The notes: generated by a model not told the origin, from the sequence alone. A stretch of DNA of 64,000 nt from an uncultured Eubacteriales bacterium (GCA_934446065.1 CAKSDP010000004.1:28140-92139); one strand, 5' to 3'; shown: positions 50,551-59,823, counted from the first letter of the stretch. Numbers and translations: made by a program.

Positions 50551-50566
50551 TTACGTCAGCTTGTAT

Positions 50567-51505
50567 TTATTTCAGTGCGATCGCAGCCTTTGCCTTGTCG
50601 GCAATCGCCTCTGCCGTGAGACCGAACTCCTTCAGCAGAGCCGCAGCAGGGCCGGAGTGACCGAACGTGTCGTTCACGCCCAGACGTACTACCGGTACCG
50701 GAGCCGCTTCGCAGACGACCTCGCATACTGCACCGCCGAGTCCGCCGATAACGGAGTGCTCCTCGCACGTTACGATGGCACCGCACGCCTTTGCTTCAGC
50801 GATAACAAGATCGCGGTCGATCGGCTTGATTGACGCCATGTTGACAACGGACGCGTCAATGCCCTCGCCTGCCAGAATCTCAGCAGCTGCAAGCGCCTGC
50901 TCGACCATAATGCCGGTCGCGATGATAGATACGTCGCGTCCGCCGCGCATCTTCGTACCGTGACCGATCGTCAGCGTGTGACGCTCGTCGAACAGCACCG
51001 GCACAGCCATGCGTCCGAAGCGGATGTATACCGGACCGTCCCAGTTGATAGCAGCCTCAACCGCGAGACGTGCCTCAACCGCGTCGGCGGGGTTCAGAAC
51101 TACCATTCCCGGGATCGTGCGCATAAGTGCGATATCCTCGTTGCACTGGTGGGTCGCACCGTCCTCGCCGACGGTGATTCCGGCGTGGGTCGCGCCAATC
51201 TTTACGGGGATGTGCGGGTATCCGACGGAGTTGCGGAGCTGCTCAAACGAGCGACCTGCCGCAAACATTGCAAAGGAGCTTGCAAACGGGATCTTTCCCG
51301 TGAGTGCAAGTCCTGCCGCAACGCCGATCATGTTGTTCTCGGCGATACCGCAGTCGAAGAAACGATCCGGATATGCTTTCTTGAACATTCCGGTCTTGGT
51401 GGCAGCCGCAAGGTCCGCGTCCAGCACCACGAGATTTTCGTATTTTGCACCAAATTCAACGAGGGCAGCACCGTACGCCTCGCGTGTAGCAATTTTATCA
51501 GCCAT
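50567..51505 (-). CDS. Transketolase, C-terminal subunit
   Basis: The C-terminal half of a split transketolase, 312 residues, carrying the pyrimidine-binding and C-terminal domains. Features are LVVLDADLAAATKT, DCGIAENNMIGVAAGLA (the glutamate that activates the thiamine ring), SFAMFAAGRSFEQLRN and GEDGATHQCNEDIALMR. It works with the N-terminal subunit encoded just upstream (41 bases away) to move two-carbon units between pentose and triose/hexose phosphates. Split transketolases of this kind are common in Clostridia. GAAAGGAAC precedes the ATG. Confidence 0.94.
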   Translation of the reverse strand: MADKIATREAYGAALVEFGAKYENLVVLDADLAAATKTGMFKKAYPDRFFDCGIAENNMIGVAAGLALTGKIPFASSFAMFAAGRSFEQLRNSVGYPHIPVKIGATHAGITVGEDGATHQCNEDIALMRTIPGMVVLNPADAVEARLAVEAAINWDGPVYIRFGRMAVPVLFDERHTLTIGHGTKMRGGRDVSIIATGIMVEQALAAAEILAGEGIDASVVNMASIKPIDRDLVIAEAKACGAIVTCEEHSVIGGLGGAVCEVVCEAAPVPVVRLGVNDTFGHSGPAAALLKEFGLTAEAIADKAKAAIALK

Positions 51506-51546
51506 AATTTTAGTTCCTTTCGAAATTCGTGTAATGACAGTCGAAA

Positions 51547-52368
51547 TTACCGTGCAAGCTCGTCCATTGCGACCTTGTACTGCTCATCATTCGGGGCTGC
51601 GCCGTGCCAGTTCACGTTGTTTTCCATGTAGGATATGCCCTTGCCCTTAACGCTCTTCGCGATGATGACGGAGGGCTTGCCGGAGCATTCTCTTGCAGCC
51701 TTGAACGCAGCTTCGATGGAATCAAAATCGTGCGCATCCGCGTACAGTACGTTCCAGCCGAACGCCGTATATTTCGCATCGTGCGGAGTCGGATTCATGA
51801 CCTCGGTCACGGGACCGTCGATCTGAAGTCCGTTCAGGTCAACAATAACGCAGAGATTGTCAAGCTTGTAGTGTGCGGCAAACATTGCTGCCTCCCAAAC
51901 CTGACCCTCCTCGGTCTCGCCGTCGCCGAGCATCGCATATACACGTGCGCTGCTGCCCGAGATCTTCTCGCCGAGCGCCATGCCGCAAGCAGCGGAGATA
52001 CCCTGTCCGAGCGATCCCGTGGACATCTCAACACCGGGAATGTGCTTCATGTCGGGGTGCCCCTGAAGACGGCTCGTCTGACGGCGGAACGTCTTCAGCT
52101 CTTCAACATCAAAATAACCTCTGTGCGCCAGAACGGAGTAGAGCGCAGGGGAAGCGTGTCCCTTCGAGAGAACGAATCTGTCGCGTCCCTCCATCTTCGG
52201 GTGCTTCGGGTCAATGTTCATTTCCTCAAAATAGAGATACGTCAGAACATCCGCAGCAGAGAGCGATCCGCCCGGGTGTCCGGAGGATGCGGAATGTACA
52301 GCCTCGATGATGCCTACGCGAACCTTGCGCGCAGTCTCCTCAAGAGCGGTTTTCCTTGCTTTTTCCAT
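51547..52368 (-). CDS. Transketolase, N-terminal subunit
   Basis: The N-terminal half of the split enzyme, 273 residues, binding thiamine diphosphate through GDGETEEGQVWEAAMFAAHYKLDNL (GDG near residue 146, NG replacing the usual NN-type end). HSASSGHPGGSLSAADVL and LSKGHASPALYSVLAHRG are the substrate and cofactor histidine motifs. It is first in the two-gene operon and has its own promoter. The activity needs the partner at 50567. Confidence 0.94.
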   Translation of the reverse strand: MEKARKTALEETARKVRVGIIEAVHSASSGHPGGSLSAADVLTYLYFEEMNIDPKHPKMEGRDRFVLSKGHASPALYSVLAHRGYFDVEELKTFRRQTSRLQGHPDMKHIPGVEMSTGSLGQGISAACGMALGEKISGSSARVYAMLGDGETEEGQVWEAAMFAAHYKLDNLCVIVDLNGLQIDGPVTEVMNPTPHDAKYTAFGWNVLYADAHDFDSIEAAFKAARECSGKPSVIIAKSVKGKGISYMENNVNWHGAAPNDEQYKVAMDELAR

Positions 52369-52454
52369 AAAAATCTCTTCCTTTCGGATAAGTTGTGATT
52401 GTTTTTCGGGTAATTGCCGCGCGGCATAGCCGCAAATAATTCTTTTACTTATAT

Positions 52455-52483
52455 ATTTTAATAGATAATCTCCGTTTTGTCAA
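52455..52483 (-). promoter_or_regulatory. Sigma-A promoter of the transketolase operon
   Basis: Minus-strand TTGACA (52478-52483) and TAAAAT (52455-52460), 17-base spacer. A TGCCGCGCGGCA palindrome lies in the leader near 52415. Confidence 0.85.
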
Positions 52484-52743
52484 ATGCGCGATTTGTTAGA
52501 ACTACGAAGCATTAACACTTTGCAAGACGCATTGCTGCCGGACTTTGTGAAATAATCATATATATCGCCCCTGCAATGCCGATAATTTGCATATATATTA
52601 CATCGGGATCGCCGTTCTGTACAAGATTTGTTAAAATTTGTGCTGCGTCGGCGGCAGCCCGATTTGTGCAAAAGGGTGAACAAAAGCGCCCGCGCGGGCA
52701 ATATATTCGTGCGGCGCGCAGGGGATGAATTTGTGCAAAAGTC
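52484..52743. other. Gene-free stretch between divergent promoters
   Basis: About 260 bases between the transketolase and glnN promoters. I see a perfect GCCCGCGCGGGC palindrome near 52690 and two GATTTGTGCAAAA-like matches about 65 bases apart, but no gene and no recognised regulator site. Confidence 0.5.
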
Positions 52744-52773
52744 TTGACACCGCAGGGCACGGTGTCGTATAAT
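52744..52773 (+). promoter_or_regulatory. glnN promoter with an inverted repeat in the spacer
   Basis: TTGACA (52744-52749) and TATAAT (52768-52773), 18-base spacer, both perfect. GACACCG-N7-CGGTGTC (52746-52766) overlaps the -35 and fills the spacer, so a bound protein would compete with RNA polymerase. Confidence 0.82.
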
Positions 52774-52784
52774 TAAAAATAGAA

Positions 52785-52855
52785 ATAGGCAAAGATGCCG
52801 CGCAGAGCAGTATCTTTGCCTATGTTTTTACATATCCGCCCGTGTCGGCACGGGC
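52785..52855 (+). promoter_or_regulatory. Two-hairpin leader of glnN (possible attenuator)
   Basis: ATAGGCAAAGAT (52785-52796) and ATCTTTGCCTAT (52812-52823) pair perfectly over 12 bases and are followed by GTTTTTA, a terminator-like layout before the gene. A second perfect stem GCCCGTG-TCGG-CACGGGC follows at 52838-52855. A leader terminator controlled by an antitermination factor would fit nitrogen control. I see no ANTAR-type hexaloops and no known glutamine riboswitch. Confidence 0.55.
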
Positions 52856-52909
52856 AAAGACAGTATAACCTTATCTTAAACCTAAACTTGAAATCGAAAG
52901 GGTAAAGCT

Positions 52910-55000
52910 ATGTCGAAAGTATCGGACATTTTTGCATCAATGGTGTTCAGCGATGACGTGATGCGCGAACGGCTGCCTAAAGAAACGTATAAAGCAATAA
53001 GACGAACGATCCGCGACGGCAGAAGCCTCGATATAAATGCCGCAAATGTTGTCGCAAACGCAATGAAGGACTGGGCGATAGAGAAGGGCGCGACCCACTA
53101 TACGCATTGGTTCCAGCCGATGACCGGTATCACCGCCGAGAAGCACGACGGCTTCATATCCTTCTCCGGCGACGGCGATATGATAATGGAATTCTCCGGT
53201 AAGGAGCTTGTTCAGGGCGAGCCTGACGCATCATCGTTCCCCTCCGGCGGACTTCGCTCCACGTTCGAGGCACGCGGCTATACCGCGTGGGACGCCACAT
53301 CGTATGCCTTCATCAAAGAGGGCGTGCTGTGTATCCCGACCGCGTTCTGTTCCTACGGCGGCGAGGCGCTCGATAAGAAAACGCCGCTGCTCCGCTCGAT
53401 GGAGGCGCTGAACCGCCAGGCAAAGCGAGTTCTGAAGCTGTTCGGAAACGATACGCAGATTGTGCGTACAACAGTCGGTCCCGAGCAGGAATACTTCCTT
53501 ATAGATAAAGATGTGTTTGAGAGCCGCCCCGACCTCGTGTATACAGGCAGGACTCTGTTCGGCGCAAAGCCGCCGAAAGGGCAGGAGCTTGACGACCACT
53601 ATTTCGGCACGCTGAAGCCGCGTGTGCTCGAGTTTATGCACGACCTCGACGAGGAGCTGTGGAAGCTCGGTATCTACGCCAAAACGGAGCATAACGAGGT
53701 CGCTCCCGCTCAGCACGAGCTTGCACCGATCTTCGCAACGGCGAATATCGCGGTCGATCACAACCAGATCACGATGGAGCTTATGCAGAAGGTCGCCCGC
53801 CGCCACGGAATGGAGTGTCTGCTTCACGAAAAGCCGTTCGCCGGCGTCAACGGCAGCGGCAAGCACAATAACTGGTCGATCTCGACCGATTCCGGCACGA
53901 ACCTGCTTGAGCCTGGCGATACGCCCTACGAGAACGCGCAGTTCCTGCTTTTCCTCACGGCTGTGATCAAGGCTGTGGACGAGTATCAGGATCTGCTCAG
54001 AATATCGGTCGCCTCCGCCGGAAACGACCACCGCCTCGGCGCAAATGAGGCGCCGCCCGCGATCGTCTCGATCTTCCTCGGCGACGAGCTTGAGGCGATA
54101 CTCGACGCGATCGAGAAGGACGAGCCTTACGGCGCACGTGAGCGCGAGCTTATGCGGATCGGAGTCCATACGCTCCCGAAATTCCCGCGAGACAACACCG
54201 ACCGCAACCGCACATCTCCGTTCGCGTTTACCGGAAACAAATTCGAGTTCCGTATGCTCGGTTCGTCGGCGTCGGTCGCGAGCACGAATATTATGCTCAA
54301 TACCGCCGTCGCGGAGGAGCTTCGCGAGTTTGCGGACGAGCTTGAGTCGGCGCAGAATTTCGAGGAAGCGCTCCACGATCTCATACGCCGCACGATCGCC
54401 GCACACCGCCGCATAATCTTCAACGGCAACGGATACAGCGAGGAGTGGCAGGCAGAGGCAGCACGCCGCGGACTCCTCAACCTTCCCGCAACAACGGACG
54501 CCCTGCCGTATATGCTCGAGGAGAAGAACATCCGCCTGTTTACAACGCATAAGGTTCTCAGCGAGACGGAGATTCGCGCAAGATACGAGATCCTCATGGA
54601 GAACTACGCCAAGGTGATAAACATTGAGGCACTCACCATGATCGATATGGTGAAGGGAAGCATACTCCCCGCCGTGAGCGATTATTCGGCGTCACTCGCC
54701 GAGCGCGCGCTCGCAAAGAGATCGCTCTCCGAGCTTATCGACTGTACGTATGAGGAAAAGACCGCGTCCCGCATATCGTCGCTCTCGTTCTCGGCTTACA
54801 CAAGGCTCGGCGAGCTTGAGCGCACCGTGATGGAGGCGCGCGCAATCGACGACGTCGCAAAGAAAGCCGTCTACTCGCGCGAGCACATATTCCCCGCAAT
54901 GAGCGAGCTCCGCGTGGCTGTGGATGAGCTTGAGACCCTTACGGCGAAGGAATATTGGCCGTACCCCTCCTACGGGGAAATGCTGTTCAGCGTCCGCTGA
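52910..55000 (+). CDS. glnN: Glutamine synthetase type III
   Basis: Large GSIII enzyme that makes glutamine from glutamate, ammonia and ATP; 696 residues, typical for the type (GSI is about 440-470). Family motifs are present: GPEQEYFLID (metal-binding glutamates), TEHNEVAPAQHELAP, KPFAGVNGSGKHNNWS, the SAGNDHRLGANEAPPAI region and NRTSPFAFTGNKFEFR. The C-terminal 150 residues are helical, as expected. GAAAGG precedes the ATG by eight bases. With gdhA 3.4 kb downstream, the region carries both ammonia-assimilating reactions. Confidence 0.97.
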   Translation: MSKVSDIFASMVFSDDVMRERLPKETYKAIRRTIRDGRSLDINAANVVANAMKDWAIEKGATHYTHWFQPMTGITAEKHDGFISFSGDGDMIMEFSGKELVQGEPDASSFPSGGLRSTFEARGYTAWDATSYAFIKEGVLCIPTAFCSYGGEALDKKTPLLRSMEALNRQAKRVLKLFGNDTQIVRTTVGPEQEYFLIDKDVFESRPDLVYTGRTLFGAKPPKGQELDDHYFGTLKPRVLEFMHDLDEELWKLGIYAKTEHNEVAPAQHELAPIFATANIAVDHNQITMELMQKVARRHGMECLLHEKPFAGVNGSGKHNNWSISTDSGTNLLEPGDTPYENAQFLLFLTAVIKAVDEYQDLLRISVASAGNDHRLGANEAPPAIVSIFLGDELEAILDAIEKDEPYGARERELMRIGVHTLPKFPRDNTDRNRTSPFAFTGNKFEFRMLGSSASVASTNIMLNTAVAEELREFADELESAQNFEEALHDLIRRTIAAHRRIIFNGNGYSEEWQAEAARRGLLNLPATTDALPYMLEEKNIRLFTTHKVLSETEIRARYEILMENYAKVINIEALTMIDMVKGSILPAVSDYSASLAERALAKRSLSELIDCTYEEKTASRISSLSFSAYTRLGELERTVMEARAIDDVAKKAVYSREHIFPAMSELRVAVDELETLTAKEYWPYPSYGEMLFSVR

Positions 55001-55068
55001 CATCTTACACTGCTTTTTCGGTGTATAACCGCACCGGAAAAATATAAATCTATGATGGGGTGAATATC

Positions 55069-55623
55069 ATGGGAACACAGACAACAGACAAGAAATTGCA
55101 GAAACTCGTCATCGCGGCAATGTTTGCGGCAGTTATAACGGTCGCAACGATAGTCATACAGATTCCGTCGCCGATGAACGGTTACGTTAATATGGGCGAC
55201 CTCTTCGTCCTGCTTTCGGCATGGATGCTCGGCCCCGTATACGGCACTGCAGCCGCCGCTATCGGATCCGCGCTCGCCGACATAATCACGTCATACGCAT
55301 ACTATGCGCCCGGTACCTTTGTGATAAAGGGACTCATGGCTCTCGCCGCATACGCGCTCCTTATGGTGCTCGTCGGCGAAAAGTCCACCGGCGTGCGCAA
55401 GATCGTCGGATACACCGTGTCTGCCGTTGCCGCTGAGGCAATTATGGTCGGCGGATACTTCCTTTACGCATCTCTCATCCTCGGTCGCGGCCTCGCTGCC
55501 GCAAGCTCGATTCCCGGCAACCTCGTTCAGGGCGCGTTCGGAATCGTGGCATCCGTGTTCGTTATCGGCGTGACCGAGCGCACCGGACTCAGACGCAGGA
55601 TTATGCAGTTCAAGCACGACTGA
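55069..55623 (+). CDS. ECF transporter S component
   Basis: A 184-residue membrane protein, the substrate-binding S subunit of an energy-coupling-factor vitamin importer. Start ATG 55069 with GGGGTG upstream; a GTG three codons earlier has no better signal. Six hydrophobic segments include the N-terminal AAMFAAVITVATIV helix with an AAxxA-type interface, then GYVNMGDLFVLLSAWMLGPVYG and AAIGSALADIITSY. These resemble the HmpT/PanT-like S subunits, but the vitamin cannot be told from the sequence. Its EcfA/EcfT partners are not in the window. It follows glnN with no clear terminator. Confidence 0.9.
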   Translation: MGTQTTDKKLQKLVIAAMFAAVITVATIVIQIPSPMNGYVNMGDLFVLLSAWMLGPVYGTAAAAIGSALADIITSYAYYAPGTFVIKGLMALAAYALLMVLVGEKSTGVRKIVGYTVSAVAAEAIMVGGYFLYASLILGRGLAAASSIPGNLVQGAFGIVASVFVIGVTERTGLRRRIMQFKHD

Positions 55624-55652
55624 AATTTGCTTGTATTTTTTGCCGTAAACGC

Positions 55653-55704
55653 TTGACCTCGGCACTCGTCGTATGCTATCATAGGGGAAAGAATCTCGAT
55701 TCTT
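55653..55704 (+). promoter_or_regulatory. Promoter of the DUF4838 gene with palindrome at the start site
   Basis: TTGACC (55653-55658) and TATCAT (55677-55682) with an 18-base spacer. A perfect palindrome AAGAATC-TC-GATTCTT (55689-55704) lies right at the expected transcription start. Confidence 0.7.
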
Positions 55705-55750
55705 AAAATAAGGGTCTCCGCGAACGTAAGCGGTCCCAAATGAAAGGAAG

Positions 55751-55770
55751 CCTTACATATAAAGGTAAGG
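55751..55770 (+). promoter_or_regulatory. Small hairpin before the DUF4838 start codon
   Basis: CCTTAC-N8-GTAAGG, six perfect base pairs, ends 14 bases before the ATG at 55785 and just ahead of its GAGG ribosome binding site. It could modulate translation. If instead the gene began at 55740 the stem would lie in coding sequence. Confidence 0.35.
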
Positions 55771-55784
55771 CGAGGATTATTCTG

Positions 55785-57551
55785 ATGATCTTCATTGCAA
55801 AAGACAGAGCATCCGATTATCGGATCGTCATTCCCAAGGAAGCATCGCTTTCCCAGAAGACTGCCGCATCACAGCTCCAGTCCTACATTTATGATATCAG
55901 CCGTGCGTATGTTGATATTTCGTGCGACTGCAAGGATCCCGTCGAGCACGAGATCTGCATCGGTTTCACCAACCGTGATTCCGGCATTGACCAGTCCGAG
56001 CTTGACTCTCTCGGCACAGACGGATACATCATCCGCACTGTCGGCGAGAAGGTGTTCCTCCTCGGCTCCGAGGTCAGAGGCGCACTCTACGCAGTTTACA
56101 CCTTCCTTGAAAAGTTCTGCAACTGCCGCTTCTACACCAACGATTTCGAGAGAGTTCCGAAGTCCGACGACATCACCGTGCCCGAGATCACGCTGAAGGA
56201 AGTCCCGACATTCGAGTACAGAAACGTATACTGGTACGCTCAGTCCGCCGAGATGATCAGCGCAAAGCTGAAGAATAACGGCGCGATGGGCCACGACATC
56301 ACCGCAAGGATCGGCGGCGGTATCGAGTACAACGGCGACTTCTGCCACACGATCGGCTACCTTGCCGAGCTGTGCAAGCATGGCGAGGCAGCATGGGATC
56401 AGCCCTGCCTCTCCGATGAGAAGGTCTATGAGACCGTTCTCAAGAACGTTAAGGCTGAGCTTCGCGCTCATCCCGAGAAGAAGATCATTTCCGTATCCCA
56501 GCTCGACGGAAACAACGGTGAGTGCTCCTGCGAGAAGTGCCGTAAGGTCTACGAGGAAGAGCATTCCCATATGGGTACCATGCTCCGCTTCGTCAACCGT
56601 ATCCAGGCTGACATCCGTGAGGAGTTCCCGGGCGTTCAGGTAGATACGCTCGCATACCGCTTCTCCCGTAAGGCTCCCGATGTAACAAAGCCCGACCCCG
56701 ATCTGATCGTCCGTCTGTGCAACATCGAGTGCTGCTTCCGTCATCCCCTCGAGGAGTGCGACGATTCTCCCGCACATACCGTTGAGGACCATTTCGTACC
56801 TAACCTCCAGAAGTGGGCAAGCATCACAAACCACCTCTACGTTTGGGACTATACCACCAACTTCACCAACAGCTCCATCCCGTTCGTTAACTTTGCTGCG
56901 ATCCGCAAGAACGCTCGCTTCTTCGCTGAGAACGGCGTTACCGGTATGTTTGAGCAGGGTAATATCCAGTCCCTCAACGGCGAGTTCGGTGAGCTGAGAG
57001 GCTACCTGCTTGCAAAGCTCCTGTGGAACCCCTACATGAGCGAGGAGGAGTACCAGGGCCATATGATGGACTTCCTGTGGGATTACTACGGCGAGGGCGC
57101 TCCCCTGATCAAGAAGTACATTGACATGGAGATCGATTATTCTCAGAATTCTCACTTCGGCATTTACTTCGACAATGCCGCTCACTATGTATATTATCCT
57201 TACGCAGGCGACAAGACCAAGGGCGCTGTCCAGTTCATGGAGAAGGGCTTCGAGCTGTTCGCCGAGGCTGAGAAGGCTGCCGCAAACAATCCGTTTGCGC
57301 TCGCTAACATCCGCCGTTCGAGAATCCAGCTCCACAACTACAAGTGGTTCGTTCTCAACTGGCAGATCGAGGCAGCCGAGAAGGAAAAGGACAAGGCTGC
57401 AATAGCTAAGTTCAATCAGGAACAGGCTGATAACAACAAGATCCTGTTCGGTCTTATGAGAGATTACGGCGTAAGCTGCAACAGAGAGTTCTCTACCGTA
57501 GACTTCACTAAGGATCCCAAGGATTGGAACGGCACCTGCATCTGGTGGTAA
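55785..57551 (+). CDS. DUF4838 glycosidase-like protein
   Basis: A 588-residue protein from ATG 55785 (GAGG nine bases upstream). An ATG at 55740 lacks a ribosome binding site. No signal peptide, so it appears cytoplasmic. The N-terminal part (residues 1-110) resembles the GH20/GH67-type alpha/beta lid domain (IVIPKEASLSQKTAASQLQSYI; DGYIIRTVGEKVFLLGSE). The central DUF4838 barrel has GNNGECSCEKCRKVYEE near residue 245 and YVWDYTTNF near 355. A C-terminal helical part follows. Homologues sit among uronic-acid or amino-sugar hydrolases, but the substrate is unknown. The HAD gene follows 16 bases later. Confidence 0.88.
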   Translation: MIFIAKDRASDYRIVIPKEASLSQKTAASQLQSYIYDISRAYVDISCDCKDPVEHEICIGFTNRDSGIDQSELDSLGTDGYIIRTVGEKVFLLGSEVRGALYAVYTFLEKFCNCRFYTNDFERVPKSDDITVPEITLKEVPTFEYRNVYWYAQSAEMISAKLKNNGAMGHDITARIGGGIEYNGDFCHTIGYLAELCKHGEAAWDQPCLSDEKVYETVLKNVKAELRAHPEKKIISVSQLDGNNGECSCEKCRKVYEEEHSHMGTMLRFVNRIQADIREEFPGVQVDTLAYRFSRKAPDVTKPDPDLIVRLCNIECCFRHPLEECDDSPAHTVEDHFVPNLQKWASITNHLYVWDYTTNFTNSSIPFVNFAAIRKNARFFAENGVTGMFEQGNIQSLNGEFGELRGYLLAKLLWNPYMSEEEYQGHMMDFLWDYYGEGAPLIKKYIDMEIDYSQNSHFGIYFDNAAHYVYYPYAGDKTKGAVQFMEKGFELFAEAEKAAANNPFALANIRRSRIQLHNYKWFVLNWQIEAAEKEKDKAAIAKFNQEQADNNKILFGLMRDYGVSCNREFSTVDFTKDPKDWNGTCIWW

Positions 57552-57567
57552 GGCGTACAGCAAATAT

Positions 57568-58359
57568 ATGAAGAAACTGCTTTTCGGAAGTGACTATGAC
57601 GGTACGCTCAGACGTGCGGAGACCGTTGATATCGCTGACCTTGAGGCGCTCAGACGCTTCAGAGCCGCAGGACACCTGTTCGGCGTCGTAACCGGACGGA
57701 ATTACTGCGACACTATGCGCAACGTCGCAAAAGCGCTCGCAGGCGATATCGACTTCATAATATGCGGCAACGGCGCCGAGGCTGTCCTTGCCGACGGCAC
57801 GATGCTCCACCGCCATACTTACTCCGGAAGCTGTCTCTCCGAGGTATATGAGCTGTCGCGCGCCTTCTCTCCGACCGGATTCTTCTTTGACAGCGTGACC
57901 TCCGTTTGCGGGGACAATGTTGATTCCGACTCATCGCCCGCAATCGCGGCGATGTCGTATGCCGACGGCAAGATCGGCGTGCGGCGTGTGTCGCCGGCAC
58001 AGCTTTGCCTGTATCCGACGATCAGTCAGATCACGATATGTCACAGAAATCACGATGATGCGCTGAGAGCAGGTCGGTTTTTCGCCGACCGCTATGCCGG
58101 CGTGTTCGCTGTCGCGGTCGCGCACACCTGTATAGATATCGTCGGTGCCGGCGTGAATAAGGCGGTGGCGCTCGGCGTCGTCGCAGATCACTTCGGCGTG
58201 CCGCACGAGTCTGTGTGTGCCGCAGGCGACGGACTCAACGACATAGAAATGCTCACGGAGTATCACGGATTCGCAATGGCTGACGGAGATCCTGCCGCGA
58301 TCGCTGCCGCCGGACGCACCGCATCAAGCGTCGGCGAGGCTCTCGACAGACTTATATAA
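57568..58359 (+). CDS. Cof-type HAD-superfamily phosphatase
   Basis: A 263-residue HAD phosphatase with the type IIB cap. Motif I SDYDGTL (nucleophile near residue 9), motif II VVTGRN, and motif IV GDGLNDIEML near 225 are complete. Such Cof-type enzymes dephosphorylate sugar phosphates or pyridoxal phosphate. Its position just behind the DUF4838 gene suggests a sugar-phosphate substrate. The ribosome binding site is modest (AAGGCG, about 14 bases away), so coupling to the upstream gene is likely. Confidence 0.9.
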   Translation: MKKLLFGSDYDGTLRRAETVDIADLEALRRFRAAGHLFGVVTGRNYCDTMRNVAKALAGDIDFIICGNGAEAVLADGTMLHRHTYSGSCLSEVYELSRAFSPTGFFFDSVTSVCGDNVDSDSSPAIAAMSYADGKIGVRRVSPAQLCLYPTISQITICHRNHDDALRAGRFFADRYAGVFAVAVAHTCIDIVGAGVNKAVALGVVADHFGVPHESVCAAGDGLNDIEMLTEYHGFAMADGDPAAIAAAGRTASSVGEALDRLI

Positions 58360-58420
58360 TACAGTTTTACCGGCAAATTGCTTGTAAATATTTCAAAAAA
58401 TATATCTTGGAGGACGTCAT

Positions 58421-59764
58421 ATGAACGCAAAAGCTTATATCTCAGATGTGATTGAGGCTGTAAGCCTCAGAAATCCCGGCGAGCCCGAATTTATGCAGGC
58501 GGTCGAGGAGGTGCTTGAGTGCCTCGCTCCCGTGCTTGAGGCGCATCCCGAATATATTGAGGCAGGGATCGTCGATCGCATTGTCGAGCCCGAGAGGATC
58601 ATAAAATTCAGAGTGCCGTGGGTCGATGATTCCGGCAAGGTGCGCGTGAACCGCGGATTCAGAATCCAGTTCAACAGCGCGATCGGCCCCTATAAGGGCG
58701 GACTTCGTTTCCACCCCTCCGTATATGAGGGCATCATAAAGTTCCTCGGCTTTGAGCAGATCTTCAAGAACGCCCTGACCGGACTGCCGATCGGCGGCGG
58801 CAAGGGCGGCTCCGACTTCGACCCGAAGGGTAAGTCCGACCGCGAGATCATGCGCTTCTGCCAGAGCTTTATGACCGAGCTTTGCCGCCATATCGGCGCA
58901 GATACCGACGTTCCCGCCGGTGATATCGGCGTCGGCGGACGTGAGATCGGCTACCTCTACGGTCAGTACAAGCGCATCCGCAATGAGTATACCGGTGTCC
59001 TCACCGGAAAGGGACTTTCCTACGGCGGAAGCCTTGCAAGAACCGAGGCTACCGGATACGGACTCTGCTACTTCACCGATGAGATGCTTCACAGCGCAGG
59101 ACTTTCCTTCAAGGGTGCGACTGTCGTGATCTCCGGATCCGGCAACGTCGCAATATATGCGGCAAAGAAGGCGACCGAGCTTGGCGCAAAGGTCGTCGCA
59201 ATGTCCGATTCTTCAGGATATATTTACGACAAAGACGGTATCGACATCGAGTTCGTGCGTGAGCTGAAAGAGGTTCGCCGTGGACGCATCAGCAAGTACG
59301 TCGCGGATCACGCCGGCGCAACCTTCACCGAGGGTTGCTCCGGAATATGGTCGATCCCCTGCGATATCGCGCTCCCGTGCGCAACGCAGAACGAGATCGA
59401 CGAGGCGTCGGCGAAGCTGCTTGTGAAGAACGGCTGCAAGGCTGTCGCAGAGGGCGCAAATATGCCCTCCACTCCCGAGGCGATCAAGGTCTACCTCTCG
59501 AACGGTATCCTCTACGGACCCGCTAAGGCTGCAAACGCAGGCGGCGTGGCTGTGTCCGCTCTCGAAATGAGCCAGGATTCCATCAGATATTCGTGGACAT
59601 TCGAGGAGGTCGATGAGAAGCTGTGCGGCATCATGAAGAATATCTTCAAGAACTGCACGGAGGCTGCCGAGAAGTACGGCTTTGCCGGAAACCTCATGGC
59701 AGGCGCAAACATCACCGGATTCCTCAAGGTTGCCGACGCTATGATGGCGCAGGGAATTGTCTGA
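58421..59764 (+). CDS. gdhA: Glutamate dehydrogenase (hexameric, NADP-type)
   Basis: Catalyses reversible amination of 2-oxoglutarate. 447 residues, the usual size of the hexameric enzyme. Substrate-binding K92 (GPYKGGLRFHPSV) and catalytic K128 in PIGGGKGGSDFDPKGKSD are visible, and the dinucleotide-binding VISGSGNVAIYA lies in the second domain near residue 230. NADP preference is inferred from similarity to the glutamate-forming group. TTGGAGGA gives a strong ribosome binding site. A good terminator follows. Confidence 0.96.
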   Translation: MNAKAYISDVIEAVSLRNPGEPEFMQAVEEVLECLAPVLEAHPEYIEAGIVDRIVEPERIIKFRVPWVDDSGKVRVNRGFRIQFNSAIGPYKGGLRFHPSVYEGIIKFLGFEQIFKNALTGLPIGGGKGGSDFDPKGKSDREIMRFCQSFMTELCRHIGADTDVPAGDIGVGGREIGYLYGQYKRIRNEYTGVLTGKGLSYGGSLARTEATGYGLCYFTDEMLHSAGLSFKGATVVISGSGNVAIYAAKKATELGAKVVAMSDSSGYIYDKDGIDIEFVRELKEVRRGRISKYVADHAGATFTEGCSGIWSIPCDIALPCATQNEIDEASAKLLVKNGCKAVAEGANMPSTPEAIKVYLSNGILYGPAKAANAGGVAVSALEMSQDSIRYSWTFEEVDEKLCGIMKNIFKNCTEAAEKYGFAGNLMAGANITGFLKVADAMMAQGIV

Positions 59765-59791
59765 TAGATCCGATTTGTCAGAGCTTTACCG

Positions 59792-59823
59792 CGGGTGTGG
59801 GAGTTTTCCCACACCCGTTTTTT
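59792..59823 (+). terminator. gdhA terminator
   Basis: CGGGTGTGGG-AGTTTT-CCCACACCCG, a perfect 10-base-pair stem, then six T residues. Confidence 0.93.

Noticed and set aside
52785..52855. glnN leader as a known glutamine riboswitch or ANTAR target
   Set aside because: The first loop is 15 bases and the second a TCGG tetraloop, not the paired six-base loops of ANTAR sites; no glnA or downstream-peptide motif was recognised.
55869..57563. A 564-codon open frame antisense to the DUF4838 gene
   Set aside because: Composition is dominated by Leu, Val, Glu and Asp from reversed codons; no family similarity and no start signals.
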